Positions 45,003-53,046 of a DNA stretch of 64,000 bases are shown piece by piece; within the stretch, counting starts at the first letter, position 1, and every line of letters begins with the position of its first letter. This DNA comes from Cerasibacillus sp036516575 (GTDB lineage Bacteria > Bacillota > Bacilli > Bacillales > Amphibacillaceae). The translations under genes and the position numbers were made by a program. Under the pieces are notes generated by a model. It worked only from the letters and a program-made list of their open reading frames with translations, was not told the origin of the DNA and did not search any database. Where the stretch lies: the NCBI RefSeq assembly GCF_036516575.1, contig NZ_DATBTY010000058.1, positions 1 to 64,000 of the forward strand, given 5' to 3'.

Positions 45003-45140
45003 ATGACATGGATATACTTGTTAAGGAAAAAGGAATTAATCTTAACTCGTTATCCATGTCGGTTATGTCGTAACCTGAATTTTGCCTTTTGTGCTGATTC
45101 GTCAGGAATCAAATGCAAGAACAACATTCGGGTTTTTAAA
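45003..45140 (+). promoter_or_regulatory. structured leader before guaA (possible attenuator)
   Basis: GACATGGATA near 45005 pairs perfectly with TATCCATGTC near 45052, with an inner TGTTAAG/CTTAAC pairing. Next, AACCTGAAT near 45072 can pair with ATTCGGGTT near 45127, followed by TTTTT, a terminator-like end with an inner TGATTC/GAATCA hairpin. This is not a purine riboswitch (no matching core). I infer conditional control of guaA. Confidence 0.55.
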
Positions 45141-45163
45141 ATTTATCAGATTGGAGAGAAACG

Positions 45164-46696
45164 ATGAGTAACCGTGAGATGATTTTAGTCATAGATTTTG
45201 GTAGCCAGTTTAGTCAAGTTATTACAAGACGAGTAAGGGAATTAGGGGTTTATAGTGAGATGTATTCCTACCGTTTATCACTTGATAAGATTAAGGAATT
45301 GAATCCAGCGGGTATCATTTTATCAAGTGGTCCTCATAGTGTACTTGACGAAAAAGCGACACATTCAGCTGAAGGCATTTTTGACCTAGGTATTCCAATC
45401 TTTGGCATCGGCTACGGCATGCAATTAATAGCTGACCATTTTGGTGGTAAAATAGAAGCTGCTAACAAAGTAGCTTACGAAAAAGGAACAATGACCGTTA
45501 CAGATGCAGGTGAGCTTTTAAAAAACACAAGTGAGACGCAAACAGTTTGGTTAGATCAAGGTGATCAAGTTACTGATGTACCAGAAGGGTTTAAAGTACA
45601 TGCGACGAGTGAAAACGTCGTTCTGGCAATGAGTCATCCTGATAAGAAATTATACGGTGTTCAGTTCCATCCAGAAGTAAAACATACAACACACGGAACA
45701 GATATTTTGAAAAACTTTTTATATCATATTTGTGGTTGCCGCAAAGAATGGACAATGAAGAATTATATTGACATTCAAGTTAAAAAGATACGTGAACAAG
45801 TTGGTGACCGAAATGTACTATGTGCACTAAGTGGTGGTGTCGATTCTTCAGTTGTGGCTGTTCTAATCCATAAGGCAATTGGCGATCAACTGACATGTAT
45901 TTTTGTCGACCACGGATTACTTAGAAAAAATGAAGCAAAAGAAGTGATGGAAGTCTTCACTAAAGAATTCCATATGAATGTGATTCAAATTGATGCAAAA
46001 GAACGTTTTCTCTCTAAATTAGCAGGGGTAAGCGATCCAGAAAAGAAACGCAAAATTATCGGAAACGAATTCATTTACGTATTTGATGATGAAGCAGCTA
46101 AATTAGAAAATATGGATTTCCTCGCTCAAGGGACACTTTACACAGACATTATTGAAAGTGGAACAGAAACAGCTCAAACAATTAAATCACATCATAATGT
46201 CGGTGGCTTACCAGAAGATATGGAGTTTGAGTTAATTGAACCACTAAATACATTATTTAAAGATGAAGTTCGTGAGCTTGGTACTCAATTAGGTATTCCA
46301 GATCATATCGTTTGGCGCCAACCGTTCCCAGGTCCTGGTTTAGCAATCCGTGTTCTCGGTGAAGTCACAGAGGAAAAACTAGAAATCGTTCGTGAATCGG
46401 ATGCTATTCTACGTGAGGAAATTAGAAACGCAGGTCTAGAACGGGAAATTTGGCAATACTTTACGGTACTTCCGAACATTCGCAGTGTCGGAGTAAGTGG
46501 TGATCAACGGACATACGATCATACGATAGGAATCCGTGCGGTTAATTCAGTTGACGGGATGACATCTGACTGGGCGAGAATTCCATGGGATGTATTAGAT
46601 AAAATCTCATCTCGAATTGTCCATGAAGTGGAACACGTAAATCGTGTCGTCTACGATGTAACGAGCAAGCCGCCTGCGACGATTGAGTGGGAGTAA
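45164..46696 (+). CDS. guaA: GMP synthase with degenerate glutaminase domain
   Basis: GuaA makes GMP from XMP, ATP and ammonia normally released from glutamine by its own N-terminal domain. The 510-residue protein has an intact synthetase domain: PP-loop SGGVDSS at 223-229, the QGTLYTDIIESG and RQPFPGPGL blocks, and the C-terminal SKPPATIEWE. The glutaminase domain is altered: catalytic Cys is Gly83 (GIGYGMQ instead of GICYGMQ, codon GGC), SGGP is SSGP and SHGD is DQGD, although His169 and Glu171 of the triad remain. If correct, the enzyme uses free ammonia. Confidence 0.93.
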   Translation: MSNREMILVIDFGSQFSQVITRRVRELGVYSEMYSYRLSLDKIKELNPAGIILSSGPHSVLDEKATHSAEGIFDLGIPIFGIGYGMQLIADHFGGKIEAANKVAYEKGTMTVTDAGELLKNTSETQTVWLDQGDQVTDVPEGFKVHATSENVVLAMSHPDKKLYGVQFHPEVKHTTHGTDILKNFLYHICGCRKEWTMKNYIDIQVKKIREQVGDRNVLCALSGGVDSSVVAVLIHKAIGDQLTCIFVDHGLLRKNEAKEVMEVFTKEFHMNVIQIDAKERFLSKLAGVSDPEKKRKIIGNEFIYVFDDEAAKLENMDFLAQGTLYTDIIESGTETAQTIKSHHNVGGLPEDMEFELIEPLNTLFKDEVRELGTQLGIPDHIVWRQPFPGPGLAIRVLGEVTEEKLEIVRESDAILREEIRNAGLEREIWQYFTVLPNIRSVGVSGDQRTYDHTIGIRAVNSVDGMTSDWARIPWDVLDKISSRIVHEVEHVNRVVYDVTSKPPATIEWE

Positions 46697-46705
46697 GGGA
46701 GAAGG

Positions 46706-46745
46706 AGAGCTGAAAACCTTTGCTTACAAGGGTTTCGGCTCTTTA
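46706..46745 (+). terminator. terminator after guaA
   Basis: GAGAGCTGAAAACCTT pairs with AAGGGTTTCGGCTCT (one bulge/G:U), followed by T. Confidence 0.8.
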
Positions 46746-46903
46746 CTCTATTTTCATTGCATTGTTATTGCGTTATTTGTTTTTAAACCTTTACGTAGGT
46801 AACGAGCAGTGAATTGATTCTTAGGTGAAGTATCTTTATTTTCTGTTTATACCAGGGTAAGAAAATATCCTTGGAATCTCACTTACGCTTATTTGGATCC
46901 ATC

Positions 46904-47365
46904 TTATTTTCCTTCTGCAGCAACTACAGGCATAAAAATGGTGAGTTCTTGATTGCCATCAGGAAGCTCTTTATATAATTCTACAATTAGGTGTTCCTGA
47001 GAATGACAATATTCACTTTGGTAAATCCATTGATCAAGTTGTGTGTAAAATTCCCCCATGCGACCTGCATCAAATATGGTTTCGAATACTGCATATGTTC
47101 CATTCAAAAGTACTTTCTCCATATCCTTAGGTATTTCTTGTTTATCTTTAGTGTCTAGGGCTATTCCTGTAAAAAAGTAACCTACTTCATGATTGTCATG
47201 TTTCTTCGGTTCATAAATGATGTATTGTTGCTTTTTATCGATTCCAAGCTCTTTCATACGTTGTTTTGTTTGCAGTACCTTTTCCGGAATAATACTGGGA
47301 TACAAATCAAATTTAGCTGTATGTTTAATCCCTATGCACTGCAAATCCAATTGTATAATCTTCAC
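46904..47365 (-). CDS. GyrI-like / effector-binding domain protein
   Basis: The 153-residue protein matches the AraC-type effector-binding (GyrI-like, SOUL-like) fold: paired alpha/beta repeats with YVIYEP-like and LNGTYAVFET strands. It may bind small amphipathic drugs or act as a stand-alone sensor. It lies 19 nt downstream of a broken relative and the two could once have been one operon. Confidence 0.75.
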   Translation of the reverse strand: MKIIQLDLQCIGIKHTAKFDLYPSIIPEKVLQTKQRMKELGIDKKQQYIIYEPKKHDNHEVGYFFTGIALDTKDKQEIPKDMEKVLLNGTYAVFETIFDAGRMGEFYTQLDQWIYQSEYCHSQEHLIVELYKELPDGNQELTIFMPVVAAEGK

Positions 47366-47383
47366 CTTTTTTACACCCTCGTT

Positions 47384-47848
47384 TCATCGTTTTCTTATTG
47401 CTATATACATGTCGATTTCATTTGTAGGTTCATCCGGTTGATAGCACTCATCCCACACTTCTAGGTCATACCCTAATGAATCATAGCCATTTTCAATTAA
47501 CCATCTACCGTATAAGTAGTCATACGAATGGTGTAAATCGGATTCGAGGCCACGATGACTATAGAAAGCGTACAAGTTTTCATCAATCGATTGAACAACT
47601 GTATGTGCTGGACGGTTACCATCCCTTAACATCCCATATCCAATGATAGAAATAAATTTATCCAACATAGGATCAAAGTTTTCTTATACGGGATAAATTT
47701 GTGTTAAGAAGATGTGATCCCCAGTCTTATTTACAATTTCACGACTATGTTTTTTTAATTTCGCTATACCATTTTTAACAATGTTCTCGTCTTTTATTTC
47801 TAGTAAATTTTCTTCAAACTGGAATCCTTCACTTGAAAGACCGCTTTT
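47384..47848 (-). pseudogene. GyrI-like effector-binding protein, disrupted by a stop codon
   Basis: Reading through a TAA at about 47684-47686, one frame runs from SGLSSEGFQFEENLLEIKDE through HIFLTQIYPV, then ENFDPMLDKFISIIGYG to PTNEIDMYIAIRKR at the 3' end. The stretch after the stop (94 codons from ATG 47668) keeps the effector-binding pattern. Upstream there is also a frameshift near 47850. So the gene is broken. Confidence 0.6.
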
Positions 47849-48195
47849 TTAATGATTTTCTGATTTTCGGTTCCAAAATAAATCCCACCTTTTCTTTTCT
47901 AAGAATTTCATGCCTGAAGCCATGTGTCTATACATTATCCAGAGGAATAAAAAACCTTTCTTGTTTCTGTATTAGTTTGCTTTCATCTCCCATATGATTC
48001 TGAATGAACCAGAACTCTCTTCAATAATTAATTCTAATATTCTATGCATTTACTTTTGAATGCGCTTACATAATTTGCCGTGAATCTTTCTATTTATCAA
48101 TCTGACTAATGAAGACGGTGATGTTAGGCAACGTATACAAGTGTCGCGGCAAGAAATATCACCTTTAGGAAATTATAACATAAATGTTATTACCA

Positions 48196-48309
48196 TCAAG
48201 TAAAAATATATTGTCTCGAAATTTCTACGTGTACGGCTAATTTGTATTGCGATACGCCATATGCCAATCGTCTTTCTTTTAACTGTTGATACCAAGGTAC
48301 TTCATTCAT
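48196..48309 (-). pseudogene. remnant of Tn916-type MobT relaxase/replication initiator N-terminus
   Basis: ATG 48309 behind GGGAGGAA starts WYQQLKERRLAYGVSQYKLA and continues HVEISRQYIFT then stops. The same helix-turn-helix start (KEKRLEYGVSQNKLA, ISRQYIS) opens the MobT/Orf20-type relaxase of Tn916-family conjugative elements. Only the first 37 residues remain. Confidence 0.6.
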
Positions 48310-48364
48310 GTGTATTCCTCCCAACACAAAAAAAGATGTTAACTAAAGGGAAAAAGTAAAATCT

Positions 48365-48645
48365 GCCACTGACAAAGAAGTTATTTTTGCTGCTAAACAA
48401 GCAAGTGCTTATGATTTTATAATGAATTTAGAGGATGGCTATGATTCGGATATTGGAGACTATGTAACTATTTATCAGGTGGACAGAAGCAAAGAATAGC
48501 AATTGCTAGAGCCTTTTTAAGGAAAAGTTCATTTATCTTATTAGATGAATATACTTCTAATGTAGATAGCGACACCGAACAAGAATTAATTAAAGCAGTT
48601 TCTCAATTGAATGGTGAAGTTTCCCTTTCTGCCTACAAGCTGTAG
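48365..48645 (+). pseudogene. ABC exporter ATPase C-terminal remnant
   Basis: With one frameshift near 48460 the translation reads DKEVIFAAKQASAYDFI, LEDGYDSDIGD, LSGGQKQRIAIARA and FILLDEYTSNVDSDTE. These are the signature motif and Walker B of MsbA/LmrA-type exporter ATPases. The start, membrane part and Walker A are missing. Confidence 0.65.
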
Positions 48646-48681
48646 GATAAGCCTCTAAATGTAATTTGGAGGCTTATTTTG
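48646..48681 (+). terminator. terminator in decayed region
   Basis: AAGCCTC pairs with GAGGCTT, followed by ATTTTG. Confidence 0.65.
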
Positions 48682-48683
48682 TT

Positions 48684-48990
48684 AGAATAAAGGTTAATTA
48701 AGAACCTTTATAACTAAGTATGTGTAGTTGGCAGATATTTAAGTAAGAGGAAGAAGAATATAAAAAATCTATAAAAATAAATGGAATGCTTTTTCAAACA
48801 AACCTTTCTAACATTTGAAATGGGAACTGTACAAACTTTATCACGAAAAAATAGAAGGAAAGACATACAACAAGAAACTTTCACGTAATCACCGTGATAA
48901 AGATATTTCATCTCTGTGGGAAAATTGTGGAGAGAAAAATATGGATTCCTTATCGTGAAGTGAAAAATAACTTTATTTGGGAGTAGAAAC
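48684..48990. other. intergenic region upstream of the VanRS-like pair
   Basis: No gene is visible. The reverse-strand open frame across it overlaps the response regulator start and has no ribosome site or homology. Confidence 0.4.
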
Positions 48991-49692
48991 ATGCGGAAAA
49001 TTTCGATATTAATTGCTGATGATGAGAAGGAAATCGCCGACCTGATTGCCATTCATTTAGAAAAAGAAGGCTACCGTGTTATTAAAGCATCAGATGGACA
49101 AGAAGCGATTCATGTTGTGGAGACTCAATCGATTGATTTACTAATTTTGGATATCATGATGCCGAAAATGGATGGGTATGAGGTAACCCGACGTATTCGC
49201 GAAAAGTATAATATGCCTATCATTTTTTTGAGTGCTAGAACATCCGATTTTGACAAAGTTCACGGACTTGTAATTGGAGCAGATGATTATATGACTAAAC
49301 CTTTCACTCCGATAGAATTGATTGCTCGTGTTAATGCTCAGCTCCGTCGTTTCATGAAGTTAAATCAGTATCATACAGTTATAGATAATAAAACCCGCTT
49401 AGAATATGGCGGATTAGTTATTTCCCTAGAGCAACGAATCGTGACTCTATATGGAGAAAACATCAAGCTTACACCGAAAGAGTTTGATATTTTATATTTA
49501 TTAGCGAGTCATCCAAAGAAAGTTTTTAGTGTGGAAAATATTTTCAGGCAGGTGTGGGGGGAAGCATACTTTGAAGGTGGTAACACCGTTATGGTTCATA
49601 TACGTACGCTACGGAAAAAGCTTGAAGAAGATAAACGGAAAGACAAATGGATTAAGACAGTTTGGGGAGTAGGGTATGCATTCAATGGTTAA
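48991..49692 (+). CDS. VanR-like response regulator
   Basis: The 233-residue OmpR-type regulator has the receiver Asp54 in LILDIMMP and Lys in TKPF near 104, then a winged helix ending KTVWGVGYAFNG. ATG 48991 has GGGAG upstream. It overlaps the kinase gene by 17 nt. It pairs with a small VanS-like kinase and lies near a DD-carboxypeptidase, as in VanRS-like wall-stress systems. Confidence 0.92.
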   Translation: MRKISILIADDEKEIADLIAIHLEKEGYRVIKASDGQEAIHVVETQSIDLLILDIMMPKMDGYEVTRRIREKYNMPIIFLSARTSDFDKVHGLVIGADDYMTKPFTPIELIARVNAQLRRFMKLNQYHTVIDNKTRLEYGGLVISLEQRIVTLYGENIKLTPKEFDILYLLASHPKKVFSVENIFRQVWGEAYFEGGNTVMVHIRTLRKKLEEDKRKDKWIKTVWGVGYAFNG

Positions 49693-50803
49693 AATAATTC
49701 GTAAATTTCATTCAAAAATAATGCGTCGTTTTCGTGCGAAAATGGTGCTTTTATTTGGGAAAAGTATGCTTTTATCAGGTATCATTACATATTTAATTTT
49801 TAAAGGGTTTCAGTTCTATTATCATACGAACGTTCAATATGGGGAACTAGCGGCTCAATTGCGTATGTTAATGGGAAAAATCGGGGACTTTACTATCTTC
49901 TTTATCTTTTTTATTTTACTATCTTTCCTTTTCTTCTTTTTCCTTACTAAACCCTATTCTGTCTATTTTAATGAAATTTCAAACGGAATTCGTTACCTCG
50001 CTCGTGGTGACTTTAACCATAAAGTACATATCCAGTCAAATGATGAGTTTAAGGATATTGCGCTAGACATTAATTTGGCAAGTGAAAAATTGCAAGAAGC
50101 GATTCAACGAGGGGATTTTTCAGAAAGTAGTAAGGATCAATTAGTTGTAAATTTAGCTCATGATTTGCGGACTCCACTTACCTCTGTTCTAGGGTATTTG
50201 GATTTAATCCTCGAGGATGAGAACTTAACTAAAGAACAAGTCAGACATTTCTTAACGATTGCCTATACTAAATCCGAACGTTTGGAAAGACTAATTGATG
50301 AATTATTTGAGGTTACTAGAATGAATTATGGAATGCTTACCGTTGAAAAAAAGAGAATAAATTTAACTGACCTCCTTCATCAATTAAAAGAAGAATTGTA
50401 TCCTTTATTTGAAAAGAATCGTTTGATTGCTCGGATGAATTGTGATTCTCAATTACTCATTATGGGTGATGGAGATTTACTAGCCCGTGTATTTGAAAAT
50501 CTTATGACTAATGCAATTCGTTATGGGTATGATGGTCAGTATATCGATATTAACGGATTTATTGATGAAAGCGATGTGGTCGTTCAAGTAGTAAATTTTG
50601 GAGGGAGCATTCCTTCAGATGAACTTCCGCATCTCTTTGATATGTTCTATATCGGAGATAAGTCACGAACGCATAAAGAAAATAGCACAGGTCTAGGCTT
50701 GTTCATTGCGAAGAATATTGTGGAGCAACATAATGGATCAATCACTGCTGAAAGCAACGTAATACAGACTACTTTTGAAGTACGTTTACCAAAGAAGGAA
50801 TAA
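49676..50803 (+). CDS. VanS-like sensor histidine kinase
   Basis: The 375-residue kinase has two membrane helices (about 30-48 and 71-93), a HAMP-like segment, and the H-box NLAHDLRTPLTSVLGY with His162, N-box NAIRYG and GLGLFIAKN. The small external loop between helices fits VanS-type sensors. ATG 49676 follows GGGGAGTAGGG. No vanHAX genes are present, so glycopeptide resistance is not shown. Confidence 0.9.
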   Translation: MHSMVKIIRKFHSKIMRRFRAKMVLLFGKSMLLSGIITYLIFKGFQFYYHTNVQYGELAAQLRMLMGKIGDFTIFFIFFILLSFLFFFFLTKPYSVYFNEISNGIRYLARGDFNHKVHIQSNDEFKDIALDINLASEKLQEAIQRGDFSESSKDQLVVNLAHDLRTPLTSVLGYLDLILEDENLTKEQVRHFLTIAYTKSERLERLIDELFEVTRMNYGMLTVEKKRINLTDLLHQLKEELYPLFEKNRLIARMNCDSQLLIMGDGDLLARVFENLMTNAIRYGYDGQYIDINGFIDESDVVVQVVNFGGSIPSDELPHLFDMFYIGDKSRTHKENSTGLGLFIAKNIVEQHNGSITAESNVIQTTFEVRLPKKE

Positions 50804-51196
50804 AAAATATGATAAAGAACAATGAATGATTTAAGAAAAATTTAATGTTTACCCTACTTATTTTTTAAACAGTTTCACCTATACTTTAAACCAAGATAAG
50901 AAGAATAGGAGGACTGAACAATAAATAAGTGGGGATTTTTATTTTTGTAGAACGTTTCAATAAAAAAACTGCTCCTTTATTACTACTCAACTTTAGAAGA
51001 GTGAAATAGACAGATAATCCTTGGTAGAGAACAAGTTAGGATAGATATAACCTGCTCGCTCAAGTTGACTTTTGATTTAATAGCTCTAAGCAGACCAGAT
51101 ACATCTAGGATCCAAGGCTCTTTTTGTTAATTTTGTTGTATTTCATCATCACACTTGATATAAGCTGCGAGGTATGTGCTGGTTGTTTTCCACTGC
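50804..51196. other. intergenic region after the VanRS-like pair
   Basis: No gene is visible. CCTTGG near 51023 can pair with CCAAGG near 51112 in a long loop structure that ends CTCTTTTT. An AGGAGG near 50910 is not followed by an open frame. Confidence 0.35.
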
Positions 51197-51293
51197 GGAC
51201 CGTTGCTTTCCGTGGGCACGGCTTCAGCCTCCTTGAGAAACCCACTCTGCGGGGTCTTCAGACACGTGCTGTTCCCGCAGGAGTCAACGGTCC
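51197..51293. repeat. GC-rich dispersed repeat, copy A
   Basis: Bounded by GGACCGTTG (51197) and CAACGGTCC (51285-51293), it is much more GC-rich than its surroundings. The pairing continues imperfectly outward. Elements with this GCTTTCCGTGGGC-AGCCTCC pattern are, by memory, widespread in Bacillaceae intergenic regions. Short frames inside it on both strands are not genes. Confidence 0.7.
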
Positions 51294-51361
51294 TACGCTC
51301 CAAACAACAACTGTATCGAGTATAGGCATGATAAGAACTAAATAACCACTCAACCAGCGAA

Positions 51362-51467
51362 GGAAAAACACGGAGACTCCTGTGGGAGCTGAGGCCTAGA
51401 TGAGACCCCACAGTGCGTAAGCACGAGGAGGCTCATCAGCCACCCACGGAAAGCGTAGTGTTTTTCC
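51362..51467. repeat. GC-rich dispersed repeat, copy B (opposite orientation)
   Basis: Bounded by GGAAAAACAC (51362) and GTGTTTTTCC (51458-51467). Its reverse complement has ACGCTTTCCGTGGG and AGCCTCC in the same order as copy A, so the copies face each other. Confidence 0.7.
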
Positions 51468-51746
51468 GTAGCGCTAAATTAGCACTCACCTTCAATAATG
51501 GGGGAAATTGGTGCTAAAGTTGTGTCGCAGTTTATATCTTTTGTGTAAAAAGCATCAATTCTTTTCAATGGGACATGCGTAACCGTAGTCCCAATTCTTT
51601 AGAAAGCAGCCTTACAAGGTTGCCAGGAGATTGTTAGAAGTAAACATTTTAGCATTAACCAGATAACTGTTTTAACCAATTTTATTGGTGCGAAAGTTGA
51701 GTTACTAGATAATCAGGCGAATATGTTAGCGGAAGGTAGAGGCATT

Positions 51747-52655
51747 ATGAAAAAAATTTCGACGTTTGTAAAGATTTTGGTGATGACGATTATCGTTATG
51801 TTTGTATTATTTAAAGCAGGAGATAAAGTATACATAGGTGTGAAAGAGTCCTTTCCTTTCTTTAGTACCGACGATTATGCCAGTCAATACATTTATATGT
51901 TTGATAGAGAAACTGAAAGTGTAGTTTATGAAAAAAATGCTAAGTCTAAGGCGTATCCCGCCTCTCTTACAAAGATCATGACAACGATTTTAGCACTTGA
52001 AAATATAAATGATTTATCTGCAATTGCCCCGATAGATATAGATACGTATCAGAAAATGGTTGTAAACAATGCTTCGATGGCAGGTTTTTTTGGTAGGGAA
52101 GAAGTAACATATCGTGATCTTTTATATGGAACAATCTTAAGTTCGGGTGGTGAAGCAGCTAACTCTTTAGCTATTCATGTGGCGGGAAGTGTTGAGGCTT
52201 TTGTACAAATGATGAATGACAAGGCTACTGAACTTGGTTTGAATGACACACACTTTACTAATCCAGAAGGTCTCCATGATAAAAAACAATATACGACAGC
52301 TTCTGACATGGCCAAACTTTTAGATTATGCATTAGATAATGGTCATTTTAAAGCAATCTTTACAAAAGAGATATTTCAGACAACCTCAACTGCAGATCAT
52401 CCTGATGGAATTTTGTTAAAATCAACTGTTCTTACGTCCCTTAATAAAGACGAGCAAAATGGCTTTGAAATTATTGGTGGAAAGTCTGGTACAACGTATG
52501 ATGCTGGGCAATGCTGGGCAACACTTGGATTGGTAGAAGACCGAGAATATATTAATATCGTCATGGGGGCTCCTTTAGAAGATATTAGTCATCCAGATAA
52601 AGCGCAAATAGCGGATACACTGAAGTTGTACACGAAGATCAAGTCTAATGAATAG
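51747..52655 (+). CDS. serine-type D-Ala-D-Ala carboxypeptidase (DacA/VanY-D-like)
   Basis: This 302-residue enzyme removes the terminal D-Ala of peptidoglycan stem peptides. It has an N-terminal membrane anchor (about residues 8-24), SxxK Ser73-Lys76 in PASLTK, SGGEAAN in place of the SxN motif, and GGKSGTT as KTG-like motif. ATG 51747 has GGTAGAGG. In front, an open stretch without a start (51614-51746) reads into it in frame. It lies near the VanRS-like genes and may be their target. Confidence 0.88.
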   Translation: MKKISTFVKILVMTIIVMFVLFKAGDKVYIGVKESFPFFSTDDYASQYIYMFDRETESVVYEKNAKSKAYPASLTKIMTTILALENINDLSAIAPIDIDTYQKMVVNNASMAGFFGREEVTYRDLLYGTILSSGGEAANSLAIHVAGSVEAFVQMMNDKATELGLNDTHFTNPEGLHDKKQYTTASDMAKLLDYALDNGHFKAIFTKEIFQTTSTADHPDGILLKSTVLTSLNKDEQNGFEIIGGKSGTTYDAGQCWATLGLVEDREYINIVMGAPLEDISHPDKAQIADTLKLYTKIKSNE

Positions 52656-52728
52656 TTGTGGATATAAGTGTTATTCACTTTAAATATATGTCTTAAGTCA
52701 AAGTAATGATTTTAATGAATTTTAATTA

Positions 52729-52801
52729 AGGCGAACAATAACAGTGTAAAAATATTTATTGTTCGTTTTTTGTTGACATCTCTTTCATACGGTAGTAAGA
52801 T
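52729..52801 (+). promoter_or_regulatory. PurBox pair and promoter of pbuG
   Basis: GGCGAACAATAA (52730-52741) and TTTATTGTTCGTTT (52755-52768) are inverted PurR boxes. TTGACA (52773-52778) and TAAGAT (52796-52801) are spaced 17 bp. PurR represses purine genes when adenine is plentiful (PRPP falls). Confidence 0.8.
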
Positions 52802-52830
52802 AGGACCATACGATATCGTGTATATAATGA

Positions 52831-52899
52831 GTGCGTATAATTTTAGGGAATACGGCCCAAAAGTTTCTACCAGACTGCCGTAAACAGTCTGACTACGCA
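52831..52899 (+). promoter_or_regulatory. guanine riboswitch upstream of pbuG
   Basis: The core has P1 GCGTA/TACGC, the conserved GTTTCTACC loop, CCGTAAACAG, and TGACTACG, where C (position 74) selects guanine/hypoxanthine. It should lower pbuG expression through the terminator at 52986. Confidence 0.9.
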
Positions 52900-52985
52900 G
52901 AGAAGTTTTCATAACAGTGATTTTTATGATGGTCTTAGTTCATCATGAAAACATGTCAATAACTTTTTCTGCATAAACTTTTTGG

Positions 52986-53025
52986 GTACTTTTGGTCTTT
53001 TGAAAAGGCTAAAAGTACTTTTTGT
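52986..53025 (+). terminator. riboswitch terminator before pbuG
   Basis: GTACTTTTGGTCTTTT pairs with AAAAGGCTAAAAGTAC (G:U pairs), followed by a T run. Confidence 0.8.
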
Positions 53026-53046
53026 TTTTCCAATAAAAAGGAGGAA

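Noticed and set aside
44958..45163. Purine riboswitch before guaA
   Set aside because: The conserved loop and TGACTA-type core of purine riboswitches are absent, although the leader is folded.
47189..47441. Plus-strand frames opposite the effector-binding genes
   Set aside because: They lie fully within or across the real minus-strand genes, with no ribosome site.
51124..51411. Open frames on both strands in the GC-rich repeats
   Set aside because: They follow the base composition of the palindromic repeats, lack ribosome sites and have no family match.
48991..52655. A vancomycin resistance cluster
   Set aside because: There are no vanH, vanA or vanX genes; only VanRS-like and peptidase genes are visible.
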